A stretch of 64,000 nt of DNA, from NCBI RefSeq assembly GCF_019219095.1, contig NZ_JAHUWH010000001.1, forward strand, positions 620,001 to 684,000, given 5' to 3'. The notes below the pieces were generated by a model. That model had not been told where the DNA came from and searched no databases. It saw only the letters and a list, made by a program, of their open reading frames with translations. Positions within the stretch are counted from its first letter, which is position 1; every line of letters begins with the position of its first letter. The position numbers and the translations under genes are program-made. Positions 44,695 through 56,717 of this stretch are shown here, piece after piece. The DNA comes from Acidovorax sp. sic0104 (GTDB taxonomy: Bacteria; Pseudomonadota; Gammaproteobacteria; Burkholderiales; Burkholderiaceae_C).

Positions 44695-46797
44695 TCAGAA
44701 CCTGTACGTCGCGCTCAGCACCACGTTGCGCCGCGTTGCCCACCAGCAGTCGCCACGCGCCAGGCAGGTGCTCATGTACTTCTTGTCGGCCAGGTTGCTG
44801 ATGTTCAGGGCATAGCGCCAGTCCTGCGTGTCGTAGGCCAGCATGGCATCGACCACGCCCGCGGCAGGCACCCGGGGCCCCGTGCCATCGCGGAACGATG
44901 ACAGCCAGCGATAGCCTGCGCCCGCCGAGAAACCACGCATGCCACCCACCGCAAATCGGTACACGCCCCACACAGCCGCCTGGTGGCGCGGCAGGCCTTC
45001 CAGCAATGCATCGGCATCGGTGTAGTTGTAGTGTGCCGTCAGGTCGAAAGCCGTGGCCACGCGCGCCTTGTACTCCAGCTCCAGGCCCTTATTGCGTGTC
45101 TTGCCGACCTGCAGCGAGTTGTTCGGGTTGGTGGGGTCGGCCACCCTCTGGTTCTTTTCCTTGAGGTCGTACACTGCCGCAGTGAACTGGGTGCCACTGC
45201 CTTCGGGCACATACTTCACGCCCACCTCGATCTGCTCGCCCTCCAGCGGCTTGAAGCGCTGGCCGTAGGCGTTGGTGCCGCTCACGGGACTGAAGGACTC
45301 GGCGTAGCTGACGTAAGGCGTCCAGCCTCCGGCCAGCTGGTACATCACCCCCAGGCGCTTGGTGGTGTCGCTGGTGCGGTCATCGGCCGCGCCCGCCAGG
45401 CTGTTGACGGCGCGATCGTGGCGCAAGCCGGCGATGAAGATCCAGTTACCCCACTTCATCTGGTCCTGAACGTACAGGCCGCTCTGGCGCTGGACATTCT
45501 CGGGCCGCGCTGAGAGCGCTGGGTTGACGCGGTTGCCATACACCGGTGCGAACGCATCGATGGGCGTGTTGAACGAGTCGTCCGCCTCGGTCTTGTTCTC
45601 GGTCTGGCGGTTCCAGTCCACGCCCAGCAGCAACTGGTGGCGCACGGCGCCGGTCGTGAGGTTGCCCTGCAGGTGCGTGTCCACCGCAGCCATGCGCGTG
45701 CGGGTGATGTTCTGGCCGTACAGGCGTCCCACCAGGCGCTGGTTGACGGGGTCTGCCCCAAAGCCGCCGGGGATGGTGAAGAAGTCGGCGTAGTGGTAGC
45801 CGCCCCGGTTCTCGTTGCGCGACAGGCGCAGGTTCTGGCGCACCGTCCAGGCATCGTTGAAGCGGTGCTCGAACAGATAGCCGATGGATTCGCGGTCGGT
45901 GTCGTAGTAGTCGCCGGGCTCGCCGATGAAGCGGTTGATCGGCAGTTTCCCGTTGGGGTTGGGCAGCAGCGTTCCCGACCAGGGCAGGAACTGCGCGGTG
46001 CTGCCGCTGCGGTCCTGCTGCCAGTGGCCCTGCAGGATGAGCGACGTGGCGGCATTGGGACGCCAGGCCAGCGAGGGCGCGATCAGGCGCCGGTCGTTCT
46101 GAACGTAGTCGGTCTGCGTGTCGGCGTCGCGCGCCACCGCCACGAAGCGGTACGACCACTCACCATCTTTCGTGATCGGACCGGTCAGGTCGGCCTGCAA
46201 CTGCTTGCGGTTCCAGCTGCCGAACTGCACGCCCACCTCGCGCTGCGCTTCCTGCAGAGGGCGTTTGCTGACCATGTTGACCACGCCCGCCACCGTGCCC
46301 GCACCGAACAGCATGCCGGACGGCCCGCGCAGCACCTCCAGGCGCTCCAGCGTGTAGGGCTCGGCCGCAGCGGTGCTGGTGTACCAGTTGTAGTTCTGGC
46401 GCAGGCCGTCCAGGTAGGTGTCCGGCGAGCTGCCGCGCACCCGCACGCTGTCGGAACGGCTGTCCAGGCCGTAGGCATCGCTGCGCACGCCGGCGGCGTA
46501 CAGCAAGGCTTCCTGGAAGGTCGTGGCGCCCTGGTCCACCATCTGGTCGCGCGTGATCACGGTGACGGACTGCGGGGTCTCCGCCAGCGGCGTGTCGGTC
46601 TTGGTGGCCGTCGCCGCGTTGCGTGCGCGGTAGCCCACCACGGGCGCCGTAGCGGATTCCTTTTCGGCATTGGCGTCCACCCGCACTTCGGACAAGGTGG
46701 CGGCTGAATTGCTTTGCGCGACGGCCGCTGCGGGAGCCAGGCCAAAAGCCAGCGCGATGCCGACGCTCAGCGCGGTCTTGGGGTAGTGGAGTGCCAT
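44695..46797 (-). CDS. TonB-dependent siderophore receptor
   Basis: A 700-residue outer-membrane receptor. A signal peptide (TALSVGIALAFGLAPAAAVA) ends before QSNSAATLSEVRVDA. The plug domain has the family motif TPQSVTVITRDQMVDQGATT and LERLEVLRGPSGMLFGAGTV around residues 75-180. The 22-strand barrel ends in NVVLSATYRF with terminal Phe. It belongs to the FhuA/FpvA-like siderophore group; the ligand is unknown. An iron-box-like sequence lies just upstream of the ATG at 46797, suggesting Fur control. No siderophore synthesis or TonB gene is nearby. Confidence 0.9.
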   Translation of the reverse strand: MALHYPKTALSVGIALAFGLAPAAAVAQSNSAATLSEVRVDANAEKESATAPVVGYRARNAATATKTDTPLAETPQSVTVITRDQMVDQGATTFQEALLYAAGVRSDAYGLDSRSDSVRVRGSSPDTYLDGLRQNYNWYTSTAAAEPYTLERLEVLRGPSGMLFGAGTVAGVVNMVSKRPLQEAQREVGVQFGSWNRKQLQADLTGPITKDGEWSYRFVAVARDADTQTDYVQNDRRLIAPSLAWRPNAATSLILQGHWQQDRSGSTAQFLPWSGTLLPNPNGKLPINRFIGEPGDYYDTDRESIGYLFEHRFNDAWTVRQNLRLSRNENRGGYHYADFFTIPGGFGADPVNQRLVGRLYGQNITRTRMAAVDTHLQGNLTTGAVRHQLLLGVDWNRQTENKTEADDSFNTPIDAFAPVYGNRVNPALSARPENVQRQSGLYVQDQMKWGNWIFIAGLRHDRAVNSLAGAADDRTSDTTKRLGVMYQLAGGWTPYVSYAESFSPVSGTNAYGQRFKPLEGEQIEVGVKYVPEGSGTQFTAAVYDLKEKNQRVADPTNPNNSLQVGKTRNKGLELEYKARVATAFDLTAHYNYTDADALLEGLPRHQAAVWGVYRFAVGGMRGFSAGAGYRWLSSFRDGTGPRVPAAGVVDAMLAYDTQDWRYALNISNLADKKYMSTCLARGDCWWATRRNVVLSATYRF

Positions 46798-46805
46798 GGT
46801 ATAAA

Positions 46806-46833
46806 AATGAGACTAAGAATGATTCCTATTTTA
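46806..46833 (-). promoter_or_regulatory. Fur-box-like sequence before the receptor gene
   Basis: On the minus strand the stretch reads AATAGGAATCATTCTTAG and ends in TCTCATT. GGAATCATTCT resembles the GATAATGATAATCATTATC Fur site in its central half. It sits within 40 bp upstream of the start. The match is partial. Confidence 0.45.
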
Positions 46834-46917
46834 GAAATCAAAACCAGTGTCTCGGCACTGTTGTCGTACAAGGACAACACGTCCGGCAAGCCGCTGGCTG
46901 CCAGACGCTCTCTTTTT

Positions 46918-46962
46918 TATAGCTACCCGCGCTTATCCATCAAGCGCTTCAGGGTCTTTTTA
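46918..46962. repeat. Intergenic hairpin repeat, copy 3 of 4
   Basis: ATAGCTACCCGCGCTT, spacer ATCCATC, then AAGCGCTTCAGGGTC and a T run. Lies between the receptor gene promoter and the end of eda. Confidence 0.55.
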
Positions 46963-46977
46963 TCTCTGAAAATCAGC

Positions 46978-47630
46978 TCATGCAGGTTGGCGCAGCGCCT
47001 GCGTCGCCCGGGCCAGCTCGGTGATGCGGGCCCAGTCGCCGGCACGCACGGCATCCGTGGGCGTGAGCCAGGAGCCCCCGACGCAGCGCACGTTGGGCAA
47101 CGCCAGATAGTTCGCGGCCGTGGCGTTGGTGATGCCGCCCGTGGGGCAGAAACTTACCGCGCCGAAAGGGCTGACCCATGACTTGAGCAGCGGAATGCCG
47201 CCCACGGCTTCGGCCGGGAACAGCTTGAGGAACGAGAACCCGTCGGCCAGCGCCGCCATGATCTCGCCCGAAGTGGCCACGCCGGGCAGCAGCGGCAGGT
47301 TCAGGCCCTTGCAGGCACTCCCCACGGCTGACGTGTAGCCCGGGCTGACCGCAAACCGCGCACCGGCCTCGCTCGCGCGGCGCGCGTCGTCGGCATTGAG
47401 CACGGTGCCAACGCCCACCACGGCCTCGGGCAGGTTGCGGGCGATGGCCTCGATGGCGGGCAGGCCGGCGGCGGTGCGCAGCGTCACTTCCAGCACCTTC
47501 ACGCCACCGGCAAGCAGCGCTTCGGCCAGGGGCAGCGCGTCTTCCACGCGGTCGATCACGATGACGGGGATGACGGGGCCGTGGCTGGCGATATCAACAG
47601 GGTTCATGGGGGTGGATGACGAAGCGGTGA

Positions 47631-47640
<10 letters not shown>
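46978..47640 (-). CDS. eda: KDPG aldolase
   Basis: A 220-residue class I aldolase that splits 2-keto-3-deoxy-6-phosphogluconate into pyruvate and glyceraldehyde 3-phosphate. Schiff-base Lys139 lies in FLKLFPAE, with [13 protein letters not shown] (Glu51) and CPTGGI also present. The start at 47640 has GGAG 8 bp upstream and overlaps the edd stop by 10 bp, so the two are translated together. Confidence 0.94.
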
Positions 47641-49400
<1,760 letters not shown>

Positions 49401-49468
49401 GGGATGCTCCATCGGTGGGAAAGAGGAGGAAAAAGGCCTGTGCGCAGGCCATGTTTTGAGTCCTACAA

Positions 49469-49483
49469 TGTAACTCGATAACC
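49469..49483. promoter_or_regulatory. HexR-like box between edd and gluconolactonase genes
   Basis: TGTAACTCGATAACC matches TGTAAY-N3-ATTACA with two changes in the right half. It lies 69 bp upstream of edd and 16 bp upstream of the lactonase start. The same motif with a better match occurs near pgi/zwf. Confidence 0.45.
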
Positions 49484-49498
49484 ACCTCGCATCAAGCC

Positions 49499-50416
49499 AT
49501 GACCCTGCAGCGCCTGCCCCTTCCGCCCTCCGAGCTGGGCGAGTCGCCCTTCTGGAACCCCGAAGAAAAATCCCTTTACTGGTGTGACATTCAGGGACAC
49601 GCCGTGAATGCATGGAACCCGGCGACCGGCGAGCACAGGCAATGGAAGACCCCAAGCGAGCCCGCGTGCTGCGCGCCAGCGGCGGGTGGAAAAATCGTAA
49701 TCGGGTTACGGGACGGCTTTTACCGGCTCGACACGACCGATGGTGAACTTTCTCTGCTAGCGCTATTGCCACCCGATCGGCATGACACAGAGCGGCTGCG
49801 GTTGAACGACGGCCGGTGCGATGCCGCGGGCCGCTTCTGGGCAGGCTCGATGGTCACCCCGCGCACGGCCCCCGATGCGGCGCTGTGGTGCCTGACGGCC
49901 AAGGACGGCCGCTACACCGTGGAGCACATGGCCGGCGACAACTTCACCGCCAACGGCCTGGCCTTCAGCCCCGACAACCGCGTGATGTACTGGTCCAACA
50001 CGCCGGAGCACCGCATCGACCGGTTCGATTTCGACGTGGCCACTGGCGCCATCACCAACCGCCGGCCTTGGGTGCAGTTCGACCGCAAGGTGGACGGCCA
50101 GCCCTACGGCGGTCGTCCGGACGGGGCGGCGGTGGATGTTGAGGGCAACTACTGGGTGGCGATGTACGAAGGGGCCTGTGTGCTGCAACTGTCCCCCGCT
50201 GGCGCAATCCTCCAGCGCATCGCCATGCCTGTCCAGTGCCCGACGATGGTGTGTTTGGGGGGCGACGACCTGCGCACGCTGTACATCACCTCGGCAAGGG
50301 CCGGGCGGCCGCAGCAGGAGCTGGAGGCCGCCGTCCCGGCCGGCTCGCTGTTCAGCCTGCGCGTCCAGGTGCCAGGCTTGGCAGTCAACGGCTTCCGGGA
50401 CGGCCACGCTGAGTAG
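49499..50416 (+). CDS. SMP-30/gluconolactonase family lactonase
   Basis: A 305-residue six-bladed propeller lactonase. [20 protein letters not shown] carries the first metal glutamate; [18 protein letters not shown] and [17 protein letters not shown] hold the Asn/Asp ligands; [19 protein letters not shown] contains a further aspartate. It would open sugar lactones such as gluconolactone to acids for the Entner-Doudoroff route. The ATG at 49499 is divergent from edd. It converges on the AGE-family gene. Confidence 0.87.
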   Translation: MTLQRLPLPPSELGESPFWNPEEKSLYWCDIQGHAVNAWNPATGEHRQWKTPSEPACCAPAAGGKIVIGLRDGFYRLDTTDGELSLLALLPPDRHDTERLRLNDGRCDAAGRFWAGSMVTPRTAPDAALWCLTAKDGRYTVEHMAGDNFTANGLAFSPDNRVMYWSNTPEHRIDRFDFDVATGAITNRRPWVQFDRKVDGQPYGGRPDGAAVDVEGNYWVAMYEGACVLQLSPAGAILQRIAMPVQCPTMVCLGGDDLRTLYITSARAGRPQQELEAAVPAGSLFSLRVQVPGLAVNGFRDGHAE

Positions 50417-50428
50417 TCACCGCACTCC

Positions 50429-51670
50429 TTATCGGATGGCCAGTTGCGCATCCAGCGCCAGCAACACGTCATAACACGCCCCCATGTTGTGATAGTCCAC
50501 CTTGCCCGCGTTGCTCTTCTCGCGCGTGTGATTGCGGTTGGCGCCGTCGAGGATGCGAAACCACGCGCCGTGTTCGTGGTCCACGAAGTGCTCCCAGCAG
50601 TAGGCCCAGATGCGGTCGTACCACTGCCAATAGCGGTCATCGCCCGTGCGCACCGCCAGCACCGCAGCCGCTGCCATGCTCTCGGCCTGCACCCAGTGGT
50701 ACTTGCCGTCGTCGCAGATGCTGCCCTCGGGTGCCATGCCGTAAACGATGCCTCCGTGCGTGGCGTCCCAGCCCTTGGCCAGGGCGTCGTCGAACAGGAA
50801 TCGTGCGCAGGGCAGGTGCCAGTCGGCGGGGGCCAGGGCGTCCAGTTGCAGCAGCAGCTTGGCCCACTCCGTCTGGTGGCCGACCTGGTAGCCCCAGGGG
50901 CGGAAGATGTTGGTGCGGTCGTGGCGGTTGTACTCCCAGTCCACCGACCAGTCGGCCTGGTAGTGCTCCCACACCCAGCCTTCGGCGGCGGGGGCCGACG
51001 CGTGGTCCGACAACACGGCCTGGCGCTGGCAGATGCCTTGGGCGAGTTGTTCTGCGCGTTCGATGTAGCGCGTCTCACCCGTCGCGCGAAAAGCCGAGAT
51101 CATGGCCTCGCAGGCGTGCATGTTGGCGTTCTGGCCGCGGTAGCCGGTGAGCTGCCAGGCAGTGTTCGCCTCGTCAGCATAGAGGCCTTGCGCGGGCTGC
51201 CAGAAGTGGCGTTCGGCGGTGTCAAAAGCCTCGGCCAGCCACGCGCGTGCTTCGGGCACACCTGCCTCGAAAGCTCGCGCATAGGCCAGCATCACGAAGG
51301 CCATGCCGTAGCAGTGCCGCGTGGCGTCGAGGACCGTGGCACGGCCGCCGTCCCAGTCGATGAGCCAGGCGTAGCCGCCGGTGGCCGCATCGAGAAAAGC
51401 CGTGCGCACGAACTGCAGCGCATGGCGCATTCCGTCTTGGTAGCGCGCTTCGCCCGTTGTGCGGTAGAGCATGGCATGCGTCACCACGAAGCGCGTGGCG
51501 CTCACCAGGTGGCGGGTGCGCGTGTCGTACACCGTGCCGTCGTCCAGGAAGAAGTGGTACATGCCGCCGCTCGGGTCGGTAGCCACGGGGTCGTAGAACG
51601 CCATGGTCTCGCGCAGGTGCTGGCGAAGGAAGTTGGCCGATCGGAAATCCGGCAGGGACGCTGCAGTCAT
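50429..51670 (-). CDS. AGE-family epimerase/isomerase
   Basis: A 413-residue (alpha/alpha)6-barrel protein of the N-acylglucosamine 2-epimerase family. Visible are MYHFFLDDGTVYDTRTRHLV, TRFVVTHAMLYRTTG, GYRGQNANMHACEAMISAF, and FRPWGYQVGHQTEWAKLLLQ, with the catalytic histidines in the last two. Members include mannose isomerase and YihS-type aldose-ketose isomerases. Next to pgi, zwf, edd and glk, a role in feeding mannose or fructose into glucose metabolism is likely, but the exact substrate is unknown. The start at 51670 (MTAASLPDFRS) gives family length. Confidence 0.85.
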   Translation of the reverse strand: MTAASLPDFRSANFLRQHLRETMAFYDPVATDPSGGMYHFFLDDGTVYDTRTRHLVSATRFVVTHAMLYRTTGEARYQDGMRHALQFVRTAFLDAATGGYAWLIDWDGGRATVLDATRHCYGMAFVMLAYARAFEAGVPEARAWLAEAFDTAERHFWQPAQGLYADEANTAWQLTGYRGQNANMHACEAMISAFRATGETRYIERAEQLAQGICQRQAVLSDHASAPAAEGWVWEHYQADWSVDWEYNRHDRTNIFRPWGYQVGHQTEWAKLLLQLDALAPADWHLPCARFLFDDALAKGWDATHGGIVYGMAPEGSICDDGKYHWVQAESMAAAAVLAVRTGDDRYWQWYDRIWAYCWEHFVDHEHGAWFRILDGANRNHTREKSNAGKVDYHNMGACYDVLLALDAQLAIR

Positions 51671-51726
51671 GGTGAAAGTCTCCTGAACCGTTCTGGCTGA
51701 ACTGGCCCCAGCCTGGCGCGTCGCCT

Positions 51727-51823
51727 CTGCAAGCTCAGCGTGAACGGATTTTTGATTTTTGTAGATTGAGCTACGGGCTGACTGAGTCGCTGCGCGGGGC
51801 TTCGGCAGGCTCAGCCTGAACGG
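51727..51823. repeat. Two copies of a short REP-like repeat
   Basis: CTGCAAGCTCAGCGTGAACGG at 51727-51747 and CTTCGGCAGGCTCAGCCTGAACGG-type sequence at 51800-51823 are similar and in the same orientation. Their GGCTCAGCC core is self-complementary. They occupy the 209-bp gap between pgi and the epimerase gene. Confidence 0.5.
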
Positions 51824-51879
51824 CAAAACGCAGGCGCCCGGCAATCAAACAAACGCAGCTGGCCAGCACCCGCCGCAGG

Positions 51880-53442
<1,563 letters not shown>

Positions 53443-53481
53443 GGTGGAATTCACGAGGGGTAAAAGAACACGCGGCGAGAT

Positions 53482-53584
53482 AGTAACTTGATTACCTAAT
53501 TTGTTCGATACCTTTTGGCAGTCGAACTGTCAAAAATCGTTCTACAGCCTTTGCGTCTACACATTTCTATGTAACGAGATTACA
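53482..53584. promoter_or_regulatory. Two HexR-like boxes in the pgi/zwf divergent promoter
   Basis: AGTAACTTGATTACC at 53482-53496 lies 40 bp upstream of pgi. TGTAACGAGATTACA at 53570-53584 lies 70 bp upstream of zwf and is a near-perfect palindrome. Both fit the HexR consensus TGTARTWWWAYTACA in half-site and spacing. One box per promoter suggests control of each gene. Confidence 0.6.
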
Positions 53585-53653
53585 ATTTCGAGCCTGCACA
53601 TGGCCCACAACAGGACTGCGTGCACACCACCAACACACTGATACGGAGACCCC

Positions 53654-55108
53654 ATGAGTTTTGACCTCGTCCTGTTTGGCGGAACCGGCGATCTGGCCTG
53701 GCGCAAGCTCATGCCGGCGCTTTTCCAGGCATTCCGTCACGGGACCTTGCCCGAGGGGGGCCGCATCATTGCGGTGGCACGCGACGAGCTGAGCGACGAA
53801 CAATACCGCAGCCTGATCCAGTCCCGCTTTGACAGCGTGGACCTGGCCAAGCGACCCACGCCCGACGAGTTCGAGCGCTTCGGCGCGCTGCTGCACTACC
53901 TGCGCATGGATTTGTCGCAAACGCAGGACTATGCGCGCCTGGCCGCCACGCTGCACGAGCGCAATGCCGACACCGTGGTGATGTACGTGGCCACCGCGCC
54001 CAGCCTGTTCACCAACGTGTGCGAGCAGATCGCAGCCGTGGGCCTGAATGGCCCCAGCACCCGGGTAGTGCTCGAAAAGCCGCTGGGCCACGACCTCAAA
54101 TCCAACCAGGCCATCAACGACACGCTGCGCCGCGTGCTCAAGGAAGAGCAGGTCTTTCGCATCGACCACTACCTGGGCAAGCCGTCGGTGCAGAACCTGT
54201 TTGCCATGCGCTTCGGCAATGCGCTGTTCGAGCCCCTGTGGCGGCGCGAGCACATCGCCAACATCCAGATCACCATCGCTGAAGAGCTGGGCGTGGAGAC
54301 GCGCGGCGCTTTCTACGACCAGACCGGCGCGCTGCGCGACATGGTGCAGAACCACGCGCTGCAGCTCTTGTGCGCCATCGGCATGGAGCCGCCCATCAAC
54401 TCCAGCGCCAACGCCATCCGCGACGAAAAGCTCAAGGTGCTGCAGTCGCTCAAGCCCTGGAGCATGGAGACCATTGGCCAGAATGTGATCCGTGGCCAGT
54501 ACTCAGCCGGCAAGACGCACGGACACAACGTGCCGGGCTACCTGCAGGAAAAGGGCGTGACCGGCAACAGCACCACCGAGACCTTCGTCGCGCTGCGCAC
54601 CGAGATCTCCAACTGGCGCTGGGCCGGAGTGCCGTTCTACATCCGCACCGGCAAGCGGCTGGCCGGGCGCGACGCGCACATCGTCGTCAACTTCCGCCCC
54701 GTCCCACACCCTATCTTCAAGATGCCTTCGGGCGCGGTGAACCGGCTGGTGATCAACCTACAGCCTAAGGACGGCCTGGAGCTGCACCTGCTGGCACAAG
54801 GCGCCGCGCAGCACCAGACCGAGCCCGCGTTGTCCCAGGTGGCACTGAATCTCGACTTCGACCAGCGCTTCGGCACCGAGCGCGTGGGCGCCTACGAGCG
54901 CCTGCTGCTGGACGTGATCGCCGGGCGCCTGAACCTCTTCGTTCGCAGCGACGAGCAGGAAGAAGCCTGGCGCTGGGTGGAGCCCATCCTGCAGCACTGG
55001 AAGAACGATCCCGCTGGCCCGCGCCCCTACGCGCCGGGCAGCTGGGGGCCCAGCGCCGCGAGCGCGATGATTGCGCGGGATGGGCATTGCTGGAGCGAGG
55101 AGATGTGA
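53654..55108 (+). CDS. zwf: Glucose-6-phosphate 1-dehydrogenase
   Basis: A 484-residue enzyme oxidising glucose 6-phosphate to 6-phosphogluconolactone with NAD(P). The nucleotide-binding start is LVLFGGTGDLAWRKLMPALF; the active-site motif RIDHYLGKPSVQNLFAMRFG is intact at about residues 172-191. GAFYDQTGALRDMVQNHALQ follows. A GGAGA site precedes the ATG. It is the entry to the Entner-Doudoroff and pentose-phosphate routes encoded here by edd-eda. No pgl gene is beside it. Confidence 0.95.
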   Translation: MSFDLVLFGGTGDLAWRKLMPALFQAFRHGTLPEGGRIIAVARDELSDEQYRSLIQSRFDSVDLAKRPTPDEFERFGALLHYLRMDLSQTQDYARLAATLHERNADTVVMYVATAPSLFTNVCEQIAAVGLNGPSTRVVLEKPLGHDLKSNQAINDTLRRVLKEEQVFRIDHYLGKPSVQNLFAMRFGNALFEPLWRREHIANIQITIAEELGVETRGAFYDQTGALRDMVQNHALQLLCAIGMEPPINSSANAIRDEKLKVLQSLKPWSMETIGQNVIRGQYSAGKTHGHNVPGYLQEKGVTGNSTTETFVALRTEISNWRWAGVPFYIRTGKRLAGRDAHIVVNFRPVPHPIFKMPSGAVNRLVINLQPKDGLELHLLAQGAAQHQTEPALSQVALNLDFDQRFGTERVGAYERLLLDVIAGRLNLFVRSDEQEEAWRWVEPILQHWKNDPAGPRPYAPGSWGPSAASAMIARDGHCWSEEM

Positions 55109-55138
55109 CACCCGTGGGGGCGCCAAAGACCTGACAGG

Positions 55139-55174
55139 CCATTTTGTCCATTTTTTATAAAATGGACAAAATGG
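55139..55174. promoter_or_regulatory. Perfect 16-bp-arm palindrome over the toxin-antitoxin promoter
   Basis: The arm CCATTTTGTCCATTTT (55139-55154), a TTAT centre and its exact complement (55159-55174) form a 36-bp operator. A TATAAA -10 element (55156-55161) lies inside it. The antitoxin ATG is 9 bp downstream. This is the usual place for toxin-antitoxin autoregulation. Confidence 0.8.
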
Positions 55175-55183
55175 AATGCCAAC

Positions 55184-55648
55184 ATGCAGCAAATTTCCGC
55201 CACTGAAGCCAAGCAGTCTTTCGGCCATCTCCTTGAGGCTGCCGAGCGTGGCCCCGTGGCCATCGAAAAGCACGGCAAGGTGAAGGCCATCATGGCTGCG
55301 CCGGAATATTTTTCTTCGGCCAACAAACGGCAAGCAGCGTTGTCCGAACGCAAGATGGCACGGCTGGCCCAGACCCTGCGCGAGAACGAACGCCTCATCA
55401 GGCATCAGAAGCTCGCCGTCCAGTTGGCAACGCTGCCTCCGGCGCAAAGCCGGCAATTGGTCGCACAGGCAATGGCCGTCGTGGAGCAGTGGCGCACGCA
55501 CCAGCTTTGCAGCAGCGACTACATCGACCGGTGGCAGGCCCTGTTGGAGCTACCCCTGCCCCAGTTGGCCCAGGCCATGGTGTCGGACGCCGATAGCTGG
55601 GGGCCTGCGCTGCGCCAGAACTCACCCTGGCCAGGGCTGGCGCCATGA
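55184..55648 (+). CDS. Phd/YefM-like antitoxin with C-terminal extension
   Basis: A 154-residue protein. The N-terminal 55 residues (ISATEAKQSFGHLLEAAERG, then PVAIEKHGKVKAIMAAPEYF) are the Phd/YefM DNA-binding fold. The remaining hundred residues (RKMARLAQTLRENERLIRHQ and onward) are helical and Gln-rich and should bind the toxin. It is longer than typical Phd proteins. The perfect palindrome just upstream is its likely operator. Its stop overlaps the start of the nucleotidyltransferase-like gene. Confidence 0.78.
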   Translation: MQQISATEAKQSFGHLLEAAERGPVAIEKHGKVKAIMAAPEYFSSANKRQAALSERKMARLAQTLRENERLIRHQKLAVQLATLPPAQSRQLVAQAMAVVEQWRTHQLCSSDYIDRWQALLELPLPQLAQAMVSDADSWGPALRQNSPWPGLAP

Positions 55649-56232
55649 ACCTCGACCAGGTGGTGTTGGCACTGCAGCACGCCCGAGAGCTCAGCGGACA
55701 TTCCGACTACGTTGTCATCGGTAGCCTGTCCGTACTCGGGGTGGAAGATGGGGTTCGCATTCCTGAAGAAATGTCGATGTCCATCGACATCGACTGCTAC
55801 ACCAAGTCGGACCCAGGCCGCATCTTCGACCTGGGGCCCATGCTGGGCGAGGAGTCGCCGTTTCGCATCAAGCACGGCTATTACCTGGACCCGGTCTCAC
55901 CCACATTGCCAAGCCTGCCCGACGGCTGGGAGGCGCGCATGCTGTGCGTGCACCGTGATGGGCTGCGCATCTGGTTCCTGGATCCCAACGACGCGGCCGT
56001 GTCCAAGTACGCCCGCAGCGAGCCCAGAGACCTGCGATGGGCCCGTGCCGGGATCGCCTGTGGCCTGATTTCGTTGCCCGTCGTCAGAAGCCGGCTGCGA
56101 AGCACCACGTTCCTGGACGAAGAAGAAGAGCGGGTGGTTCGCAAGCAAGTGGAAGAAGACTCGGAATGGCTCGCGCAGACCACTGCGTCAGCGCGGGCAG
56201 AGTTGGCTGCGACCTCATCAAAACCGAAGTGA
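55645..56232 (+). CDS. DUF6036-like nucleotidyltransferase, putative toxin
   Basis: A 195-residue protein. DYVVIGSLSVLG and MSMSIDIDCYTKSD resemble the GS and DxD strands of the nucleotidyltransferase fold as found in DUF6036/AbiEii-like proteins. DLRWARAGIACGLISLPVVR follows in the helical C-terminal part. The 4-bp overlap with the Phd-like gene and the shared operator mark a two-gene toxin-antitoxin unit. AbiEii-type toxins block tRNA by adding nucleotides; that action here is only inferred. Confidence 0.65.
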   Translation: MNLDQVVLALQHARELSGHSDYVVIGSLSVLGVEDGVRIPEEMSMSIDIDCYTKSDPGRIFDLGPMLGEESPFRIKHGYYLDPVSPTLPSLPDGWEARMLCVHRDGLRIWFLDPNDAAVSKYARSEPRDLRWARAGIACGLISLPVVRSRLRSTTFLDEEEERVVRKQVEEDSEWLAQTTASARAELAATSSKPK

Positions 56233-56276
56233 CCTGACCACTGATCGCTCGCCGAGCGCAACGGGCCCGGAGAGGC

Positions 56277-56717
56277 TCAATCTCTGCGTTCAGCCGGCCC
56301 CACCAGCTCGATCGGCAAACCATCTGGATCTGCAATGAACGTGAAGCGCGCACCCGTGAACGGATCGGTGCGCGCCGGCTCCTCCACAACATCATGCAAA
56401 GCCAGCACCTTGAGGCTGGCATCAAGATCCGCCACCCGCAGCGCCAGATGGCGCAGGCCGCACGCTTCGGGGTACGACGCGCGGGCTGGCGGGCTGGGGA
56501 ACGAGAACAGCTCGATCTGCGTGCCATCGGGCAGTTGCAGGTCGAGCTTGTACGACTGCCGCTCTGCGCGGAACACCTCGTTCACGACCGTGAGGCCCAA
56601 CACCTCGGTATAGAAGCGGCGCGAGCGGGCGTAATCGCTGGCGATGATCGCCACATGGTGGATGCCGTCCAGCTGCAGCGAAGGCAGCCCTGAGGGCGCG
56701 CTGGAGCCTTGGGTCAC
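56277..56717 (-). CDS. VOC-family protein, YaeR/GloA2-like
   Basis: A 146-residue glyoxalase-fold protein. IHHVAIIASDYARSRRFYTE, IELFSFPSPPARASYPEACG and TFIADPDGLPIELV closely follow E. coli YaeR, with His and Glu metal ligands kept. The start is a GTG at 56717 that overlaps the glk stop (GTGA), so it is coupled to glucokinase. It could repair or remove methylglyoxal-like by-products of sugar use; the activity is not known. Confidence 0.8.
   Translation of the reverse strand: MTQGSSAPSGLPSLQLDGIHHVAIIASDYARSRRFYTEVLGLTVVNEVFRAERQSYKLDLQLPDGTQIELFSFPSPPARASYPEACGLRHLALRVADLDASLKVLALHDVVEEPARTDPFTGARFTFIADPDGLPIELVGPAERRD

Noticed and set aside
45637..46707. Long plus-strand frames opposite the TonB receptor, and similar ones opposite edd, pgi and the epimerase gene
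   Set aside because: No recognisable motifs, His/Ala/Arg-rich translation typical of antisense GC-rich frames, and complete overlap with genes of known family.
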